A stretch of 18,385 bases of DNA from Rhodoferax sp. GTDB taxonomy: Bacteria > Pseudomonadota > Gammaproteobacteria > Burkholderiales > Burkholderiaceae_C. Of the stretch, positions 14,162-18,385 are shown one piece after another (position 1 is the first letter of the stretch; every line of letters begins with the position of its first letter). A program made the translations under genes and the position numbers. Where the stretch lies: the NCBI GenBank assembly GCA_030833685.1, contig JAURGS010000024.1, forward strand, positions 1 to 18,385. The letters run 5' to 3'. The notes under the pieces were generated by a model. It worked only from the letters and a program-made list of their open reading frames with translations. It searched no databases and was not told the origin of the DNA.

Positions 14162-15664
14162 CTAAAAGCGCTCGAGATCAGGGTGCGCCAGCTTGCCACC
14201 GCGCACCAGCATCTTGCCGTATTCAGCGCAGCGCTGCAGCGTTGGGATCACCTTGCCGGGGTTGAGCAAGCCTTCAGGGTCAAATGCTTTTTTCACAGCC
14301 AGCATTTGCGCGTTTTCTGCGGCGCTGAACTGCACGCACATGCTGTTGAGCTTTTCCAAACCAACACCGTGTTCGCCAGTCACGGTGCCGCCCATGGCCA
14401 CACTAGTTTCCAGAATGTCTGCACCAAACAGCTCCGCGCGGTGCAATTCATCGGGCTTGTTGGCATCAAAAAGAATCAGGGGATGCAGGTTGCCGTCGCC
14501 CGCGTGAAAGACATTGCAGCAGCGCAAGTTGTATTTTTTCTCCATCTCGGCGATCGCAAGCAGGATATCGGCCAGGCGTTTTCGCGGAATGGTGCTGTCC
14601 ATGCACATGTAGTCGGGGCTGATGCGGCCCGAGGCGGGGAACGCGTTTTTGCGGCCGCTCCAAAATTTCATGCGCTGAGCTTCGTCGCGGCTGACCGTGA
14701 TAGCGGTTGCGCCACAGCCGCGCAGCACTTCGCTCATGCGGCCAATTTCTTCTTCAACTTCTTCGGGTGTGCCATCGCTTTCGCACAACAAAATAGCTGC
14801 GGCATTCAAGTCATAACCCGCGTGTACAAAATCTTCTACTGCAGCGGTCATGGGCTTGTCCATCATTTCCAAGCCAGCCGGAATGATGCCTGCTGCAATC
14901 ACAGCGGCTACAGCGTCACCCGCCTTGCGCACATCGTCGAAGCTGGCCATGATGCAGCGCGCCAATTGCGGCTTGGGAACGAGCTTGACAGTCACTTCCG
15001 TCACCACGGCAAGCATGCCTTCGGAGCCGATGGCCACACTCAAAAGATCCAGGCCAGGCGCATCCAGTGCGGTACTGCCCAGTGTGACGGGGTCACCGGC
15101 CATGGTGAAGCCGCGAATCTGCAGCACGTTGTGCAGGGTCAGGCCGTATTTCAGGCAATGTACGCCCCCGGAGTTTTCACTGACATTGCCGCCAATGGTG
15201 CAGGCGATCTGGCTGGAAGGGTCAGGCGCGTAATAAAGGCCCAGTGGTGCAGCCGCTTCGCTGATGGCTAAGTTGCGCACACCACACTGCACCACCGCCG
15301 TGCGTGAAAAAGCGTCCATGCGGACGATTTGGTTGAATTTAGCCATAGACAGGGTCAGCCCTTGCGCGTGGGGCATGGCGCCACCAGACAGGCCTGTGCC
15401 AGCGCCACGTGCGACCACCGGCACCTTCAGGTCAAAGCAGCAGCGCAAAACCGCTTGCACCTGGGCCTCGCTCTCGGGCAAGGCCACTGCCAGCGGACGC
15501 TGACGATAGGCCGTTAAGCCGTCGCACTCATATGGCGTGGTGTCTTCCCTGTTCCACAGCAGTGCATGAGCAGGCAGCAGGGGTTTAAGGGCTTGTACCA
15601 GACGGCTTTGTAGGGCGGCTCGTTCGCTGGCTTGGACGGCGGCACTGGCAAGGGGCGCATTCAT
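14162..15664 (-). CDS. glcD: FAD-linked 2-hydroxyacid oxidase, GlcD-like (glycolate or D-lactate dehydrogenase)
   Basis: A 500-residue flavoprotein of the VAO/FAD-linked oxidase family, which oxidises glycolate, D-lactate or similar 2-hydroxyacids and passes electrons to the respiratory chain. The N-terminal FAD domain has VARGAGTGLSGGA (84-96) and IGGNVSENSGGVHCLKYG (157-174). The C-terminal cap has NVFHAGDGNLHPLILFD (384-400, metal/substrate histidines) and the terminal GEHGVGLEKL with AFDPEGLLNPGKV (430-472 region). Length matches E. coli GlcD (499). The start ATG at 15664 is preceded by GGAGAG (15675-15670). E. coli GlcD needs GlcE and GlcF, but neither is encoded downstream; a CidA/LrgB-type pair follows instead. 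It may thus be a stand-alone D-lactate dehydrogenase or rely on glcEF elsewhere. The gene symbol marks resemblance, not proven substrate. Confidence 0.88.
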   Translation of the reverse strand: MNAPLASAAVQASERAALQSRLVQALKPLLPAHALLWNREDTTPYECDGLTAYRQRPLAVALPESEAQVQAVLRCCFDLKVPVVARGAGTGLSGGAMPHAQGLTLSMAKFNQIVRMDAFSRTAVVQCGVRNLAISEAAAPLGLYYAPDPSSQIACTIGGNVSENSGGVHCLKYGLTLHNVLQIRGFTMAGDPVTLGSTALDAPGLDLLSVAIGSEGMLAVVTEVTVKLVPKPQLARCIMASFDDVRKAGDAVAAVIAAGIIPAGLEMMDKPMTAAVEDFVHAGYDLNAAAILLCESDGTPEEVEEEIGRMSEVLRGCGATAITVSRDEAQRMKFWSGRKNAFPASGRISPDYMCMDSTIPRKRLADILLAIAEMEKKYNLRCCNVFHAGDGNLHPLILFDANKPDELHRAELFGADILETSVAMGGTVTGEHGVGLEKLNSMCVQFSAAENAQMLAVKKAFDPEGLLNPGKVIPTLQRCAEYGKMLVRGGKLAHPDLERF

Positions 15665-15798
15665 GGAGTCTCTCCAATAACAATGACCTGGACTCTATCG
15701 TGTTCAGGCGCGGGGTGGCGTGAGTATTTTTAAGCAAACCCTTGAAAACAGGTGGGGCTTTGGGCATTTGCACCCTGGCTTAGCTCCCAAGGGGCAGG

Positions 15799-15804
15799 TT
15801 GACA
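15799..15804 (+). promoter_or_regulatory. Possible -35 element (TTGACA) for the metallo-hydrolase gene
   Basis: A perfect TTGACA lies 63 bp before the chosen start of the hydrolase gene in the 202-bp divergent gap with the glcD-like gene. No good -10 stands 16-18 bp downstream (TGCATG at best); a TGTAAT occurs at 15830-15835, which is too far. It is offered only as a candidate. I found no convincing promoter for the glcD-like gene in the rest of this gap. Confidence 0.25.
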
Positions 15805-15847
15805 GGTAAGTGTGGTGGATGGTGCATGGTGTAATTCAGGCTGATTT

Positions 15848-15859
15848 TGAATGCATTCA
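15848..15859. repeat. Perfect 12-bp palindrome in the leader of the hydrolase gene
   Basis: TGAATGCATTCA is fully self-complementary and ends seven bases before the ATG at 15867, where a Shine-Dalgarno would be expected; none is visible there. It could be an operator or a structure that affects translation, or chance. Confidence 0.4.
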
Positions 15860-15866
15860 GACCCTC

Positions 15867-16508
15867 ATGCTTAAGTACCAGACGATTCCAGTGACACCAT
15901 TCGCCCAAAACTGCTCGGTCGTCTGGTGCGATCAGACCTTGCAGGCTGCGGTGATCGACCCTGGCGGGGACCTGTACCAGGTTGAGCAGTTCGTCGCGCA
16001 GCAGGGTTTGAAACTGGAGCAGATTTGGCTCACGCATGCGCACATCGACCATGCCGGAGGCACGGGGGAACTCGCTGAACGGCTGGGATTGCCCATCATC
16101 GGGCCGCAGGAGGAAGATCAGTTCTGGATCAATGCCTTGCCCGAACAAAGCCGCATGTTTGGGTTTCCACAGGCCAAGGCCTTCACGCCAGACCGCTGGT
16201 TGCACGATGGCGACACCGTGTGCATTGGCCAGAGCGAGCTGCAGGTGCGTCATTGCCCTGGGCATACGCCAGGCCATGTTGTTTTTTACTCGGCGCAGGC
16301 CAAGCGCGCCTTTGTCGGTGACGTGCTGTTTGCGGGGTCGATCGGGCGCACGGACTTTCCACGCGGTGACCATGCCACCTTGATTGCCAGCATTCGCCAG
16401 CGCCTGTGGCCGATGGGTGAGGACACGGTTTTTATTCCCGGCCACGGGCCTGAGAGCACCTTTGGCCGTGAACGGAGAACCAACCCCTACGTAGCAGACG
16501 GGCGTTAG
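15867..16508 (+). CDS. Metallo-beta-lactamase-fold hydrolase, YcbL/glyoxalase-II-like
   Basis: A 213-residue cytosolic hydrolase of the glyoxalase-II branch of the metallo-beta-lactamase superfamily, probably acting on S-lactoylglutathione or another thioester or glutathione conjugate. The metal-binding motif is LTHAHIDHAGG (His57, His59, Asp61, His62), with His133 in HCPGHTPGHVVFY, Asp152 in FVGDVLFAGSIGRTDFPRGD and His193 in IPGHGPESTFGRERRTNPYV. The short length, lacking the C-terminal helical domain of GloB, resembles E. coli YcbL. The frame is open back to a GTG at 15810, but MLKYQTIPVTPFAQNC at 15867 matches the family N terminus. It is divergent from the glcD-like gene and convergent with the LysR gene (16-bp gap). 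A small duplication lies at its 3' end. Confidence 0.88.
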   Translation: MLKYQTIPVTPFAQNCSVVWCDQTLQAAVIDPGGDLYQVEQFVAQQGLKLEQIWLTHAHIDHAGGTGELAERLGLPIIGPQEEDQFWINALPEQSRMFGFPQAKAFTPDRWLHDGDTVCIGQSELQVRHCPGHTPGHVVFYSAQAKRAFVGDVLFAGSIGRTDFPRGDHATLIASIRQRLWPMGEDTVFIPGHGPESTFGRERRTNPYVADGR

Positions 16509-16517
16509 CAGACGGGC
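16492..16517. repeat. 12-bp direct repeat across the stop codon of the hydrolase gene
   Basis: TAGCAGACGGGC occurs at 16492-16503 and again at 16506-16517. The second copy supplies the TAG stop (16506-16508). The first is read in another frame as part of VADGR. This looks like a small tandem duplication (14-bp period) that set the present C terminus. It is followed by a perfect palindrome CTGAGCGCTCAG at 16517-16528, over the LysR stop codon, which could help end the converging transcripts. Confidence 0.6.
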
Positions 16518-16524
16518 TGAGCGC

Positions 16525-17412
16525 TCAGGCCAGGCTTTTTTGTAGCCAGTCGGCGAAAGTTGCGCATTCCCATCGGTCCATGGCGCCGGTTCGCCAGCAC
16601 AGGTAGTGCGCATGCGGGCTGGGCACGTGATGGCTGAACACCGTGTTGCTGCCCAGGTGCACCAGGGTGCCGTTTTCCAACCAGGGCTGCGCCAGTTTCA
16701 AGCGAACCAAAGCCACGCCCATGCCCGCAGCAGCGGCGTCGCACATCAGGCCGATGTCGTTGAACTGCGAACCCTCCAGCGGCTCGGGCCAGTTCTGTTG
16801 GTTGGCCGCAAACCAGGTGCGCCAGGGCTCCAGTGGCGAGCGCAGCAGCGCCGCACCTTCCAGATCCTGCGCCACTTCGAAGGGCCCGTTTTCGCGCACA
16901 TAGCTGGGCGAGGCCAGCGGTGCGACGCTGTCCTTGGTCAGACAGAGGTGCTCCACATCGGCGTAGCGGCCCGTGCCAAAGCGCACCATCAGGTCGGCAT
17001 CTTCGGCGACCACGTCAAGCAGTGGGATGGATACCTGCAGTGCAATGTCGATTTCGGGATAGGCTTGTGTGAACTGGGCCAGCCGTGGGATCAGGATGGC
17101 GCGCGCGAAAGTCGGTGTTACCGCCAGCCTGAGCTTGCGCTTGCCAGAGGTACCAGCCGCGCCAGGAAATCGTTGCAGCATGGCCAAGCCCTCGCGCACG
17201 TGCGCGAGGTACTCAGCGCCTTCTGTGGTGAGCGAAAAATCTGCACGCCCGAACAGCTTGGTGCCAATCATTTCTTCGAGTTGGCGCACACGATGGCTGA
17301 CAGCGCTGGGTGTGACACAGAGTTCGTCAGCGCTTTGGGTAACGCTGCGAAGACGGGCCAGCGCTTCAAAGGTCAACAGACACTGAATGGGGGGAATGCG
17401 TGCACCGCTCAT
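16525..17412 (-). CDS. LysR-family transcriptional regulator (GcvA-like)
   Basis: A 295-residue regulator with an N-terminal winged helix-turn-helix (about 8-67): LLTFEALARLRSVTQSADELCVTPSAVSHRVRQLEEMIG, given here only as key parts (FEALARLRSVTQSADEL, VTPSAVSHRVRQLE), then TKLFGRADFSLTTEGAEYL. The rest is the two-lobe effector-binding domain ending in CATFADWLQKSLA. The sequence style, with SAVSHRVRQLEE and LF.R, is that of the GcvA/TrpI branch. The frame continues 40 residues upstream, but that part lies over the psd leader and is not LysR-like, so the ATG at 17412 is chosen; no good ribosome site precedes it. It is divergent from psd with a 90-bp gap. A target cannot be named; LysR proteins often regulate the divergent neighbour, yet psd is a housekeeping gene. 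Confidence 0.88.
   Translation of the reverse strand: MSGARIPPIQCLLTFEALARLRSVTQSADELCVTPSAVSHRVRQLEEMIGTKLFGRADFSLTTEGAEYLAHVREGLAMLQRFPGAAGTSGKRKLRLAVTPTFARAILIPRLAQFTQAYPEIDIALQVSIPLLDVVAEDADLMVRFGTGRYADVEHLCLTKDSVAPLASPSYVRENGPFEVAQDLEGAALLRSPLEPWRTWFAANQQNWPEPLEGSQFNDIGLMCDAAAAGMGVALVRLKLAQPWLENGTLVHLGSNTVFSHHVPSPHAHYLCWRTGAMDRWECATFADWLQKSLA
17190..17209. repeat. Perfect 20-bp palindrome inside the LysR-type gene
   Basis: The half-site CCTCGCGCAC (17190-17199) is followed at once by its exact reverse complement GTGCGCGAGG (17200-17209). It lies in coding sequence for HVREGL just after the DNA-binding domain. A rough estimate for random sequence is about 0.02 such perfect 20-bp sites per 18 kb, somewhat more at high GC. 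It may be an intragenic binding site, an mRNA/cruciform structure, or a result of codon bias. Confidence 0.5.
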
Positions 17413-17465
17413 GGAGGCATTTTGGCACCGCGCCTGACCATGGCGTGGCGCGAGAGGCCGACCAC

Positions 17466-17471
17466 TAGAAT
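17466..17471 (+). promoter_or_regulatory. Weak candidate -10 (TAGAAT) for psd
   Basis: TAGAAT lies 31 bp before the psd start in the divergent gap with the LysR gene and differs from consensus at one position. No acceptable -35 is found at the right spacing, and no AT-rich LysR box (T-N11-A in an inverted repeat) is evident nearby. Confidence 0.25.
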
Positions 17472-17502
17472 CAGCCGCTTCGCATGGGAGGCACAGGCCA
17501 GC

Positions 17503-18345
17503 ATGTTGGATCGATGGGCGGTGCTGCCGCAATATTTTCTGCCTAAGCAGGCCCTCACGCTTTTAGCGGGGCGCGTGGCGCGGGCGCACATGGGCGGTTG
17601 GACGACGCGGCTGATCAACTGGTTTGTTCGCCGTTACGGGGTGGACATGCGCGAGGCGGCCCAGCCTGACACGGGTGCTTACCTTTGCTTTAACGACTTT
17701 TTCACACGTGAGCTGCGCCAGGGGACGCGCCCCATGGCGCAAGCCGATCTGGTGTGCCCGGTCGATGGTGCCATCAGCCAGTTTGGCGCAATTGACGGCG
17801 ATCAGATTTTCCAAGCCAAGGGGCATCATTACAGTTGCCAGTCTCTGGTTGGTGGCGATGTCGATCTGGCGCGTCAGTTCGACCATGGCTACTTTGCGAC
17901 CTTGTACCTGAGCCCAAGGGATTACCACCGCATTCACATGCCTTGCGACGGGGTGCTACAGCGCATGGTGTATGTGCCGGGTGAGTTGTTTTCCGTGAAC
18001 CCCACAACCGCACGTGGGGTGCCAGGGCTGTTTGCGCGCAACGAGCGCGTGGTCTGTGAGTTTCTTGGGCCACTGGGGCCATTTGTGCTGGTCCTGGTGG
18101 GCGCCACCATCGTGGGCAGCATGGCCACCGTGTGGCATGGTCAAGTCAATCCACCTCGGCCTGGCACGGTGCGTGAATGGCGCTACGAGTCACAAGACGT
18201 GCGTCTGCAAAAAGGCGAAGAGATGGGCCGGTTTTTGTTGGGCTCTACGGTGGTCATGCTGTTTCCGCAAAACAGCATTCAGTTTCCAAGCGATTGGATC
18301 AGCTCTCGCCCGCTTTTAATGGGCGAGGCGATGAGCCGCGACTGA
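17503..18345 (+). CDS. psd: Phosphatidylserine decarboxylase proenzyme
   Basis: Psd converts phosphatidylserine to phosphatidylethanolamine at the inner membrane. The 280-residue proenzyme cleaves itself at the LGST motif (246-249, in FLLGSTVVMLFP), turning Ser248 into the pyruvoyl cofactor at the N terminus of a small alpha chain of about 33 residues. The Asp-His-Ser self-processing set is complete: Asp88 in CPVDGAIS, His145 in DYHRIHMP and Ser248. The N-terminal CFNDFFTREL (62-71) is also typical. The frame is open far upstream, across the LysR gene on the other strand, but MLDRWAVLPQYFLPK at 17503 is the family N terminus and GGGAGG lies at 17486-17491. It belongs to the bacterial PSD-B, E. 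coli-type group. The stop codon is the first part of a tandem octamer repeat. Confidence 0.95.
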   Translation: MLDRWAVLPQYFLPKQALTLLAGRVARAHMGGWTTRLINWFVRRYGVDMREAAQPDTGAYLCFNDFFTRELRQGTRPMAQADLVCPVDGAISQFGAIDGDQIFQAKGHHYSCQSLVGGDVDLARQFDHGYFATLYLSPRDYHRIHMPCDGVLQRMVYVPGELFSVNPTTARGVPGLFARNERVVCEFLGPLGPFVLVLVGATIVGSMATVWHGQVNPPRPGTVREWRYESQDVRLQKGEEMGRFLLGSTVVMLFPQNSIQFPSDWISSRPLLMGEAMSRD

Positions 18346-18385
18346 AGATTTGAAAATTTGAAGATTTGCAGACTTGAAGATTTGC
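18344..18385. repeat. Tandem 8-bp repeat beginning at the psd stop codon, running off the window
   Basis: Five consecutive 8-bp units can be read: GAAGATTT (18344-18351), GAAAATTT, GAAGATTT, GCAGACTT and GAAGATTT (ending 18383), then GC at the edge. Three are identical, one differs at one position and one at two. The array is far more AT-rich than the neighbouring genes, starts within the last two bases of the psd TGA stop and probably continues beyond the window. No gene is visible in it. Confidence 0.75.

Noticed and set aside
13979..15271. 430-codon frame opposite the glcD-like gene
   Set aside because: The opposite strand encodes an intact, motif-complete flavoenzyme; this frame has low-complexity His/Ala/Gln composition and no family features.
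16606..17502. Long upstream extension of the psd frame over the LysR gene
   Set aside because: The extra 299 residues are antisense to the LysR gene and unlike any decarboxylase N terminus; family length and a ribosome site support the start at 17503.
1..18385. CRISPR array, tRNA/rRNA genes, insertion sequence or prophage
   Set aside because: No regularly spaced repeats with spacers, no tRNA-like cloverleaf noticed by eye, and no transposase, integrase or phage gene among the supported coding regions.

Overview
The window looks like a chromosomal segment of a betaproteobacterium, most likely a Burkholderiales member close to Comamonadaceae. The grounds are moderately high GC, an atpIBEFHAGDC operon with beta-type subunit sequences, and the mix of TRAP transporter, MocR/gabT, GlcD and LysR genes. 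This is inferred from protein resemblance alone; no search was run. There are no tRNA or rRNA genes, no CRISPR array and no insertion sequence.

Region by region: (1) 2-2505 (+) holds the C-terminal three quarters of a fused TRAP permease, cut by the window edge, followed with a 4-nt ATGA overlap by an Asp/Glu-racemase-family gene. (2) 2502-9890 (+) is a complete F-type ATP synthase operon, atpI-atpB-atpE-atpF-atpH-atpA-atpG-atpD-atpC. It is preceded by a TATAAT-type promoter element inside CTAG-rich palindromes and followed by a strong intrinsic terminator. (3) 9931-12863 is a divergent pair, a MocR/GabR-type regulator (-) and gabT (+). They share an intergenic region with a clear 15-nt imperfect inverted repeat that is the likely operator. 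(4) 13050-15664 (-) is an apparent operon reading glcD-like FAD oxidase, cidA/lrgA-like, lrgB-like. (5) 15867-16508 (+) is a YcbL/glyoxalase-II-like metallo-beta-lactamase-fold hydrolase, divergent from glcD. (6) 16525-17412 (-) is a GcvA-like LysR regulator, divergent from psd, the phosphatidylserine decarboxylase proenzyme (17503-18345, +). (7) From the psd stop codon to the window edge runs a tandem array of 8-bp units that probably continues outside.

How the genes work together: the ATP synthase operon is complete and canonical, with every key residue checked in subunits a, c, alpha and beta present. The regulator-gabT pair fits GABA-responsive control of GABA transamination. The most suggestive context is the glcD-cidA-lrgB operon. 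The plant plastid glycolate/glycerate carrier PLGG1 is an LrgA/LrgB-type protein and bacterial LrgAB/CidAB relatives have been tied to pyruvate transport, so this operon could pair a 2-hydroxyacid (glycolate or D-lactate) dehydrogenase with its own carrier. A hydrolase resembling the D-lactate-producing glyoxalase II sits divergently beside it.

Most of the window is ordinary core genome. I see no convincing new defence, mobile or RNA system. The observations worth following are the glcD-cidAB linkage, the gabT/mocR operator, the terminal octamer repeat, the racemase-like protein without the usual second cysteine, and several short perfect palindromes.
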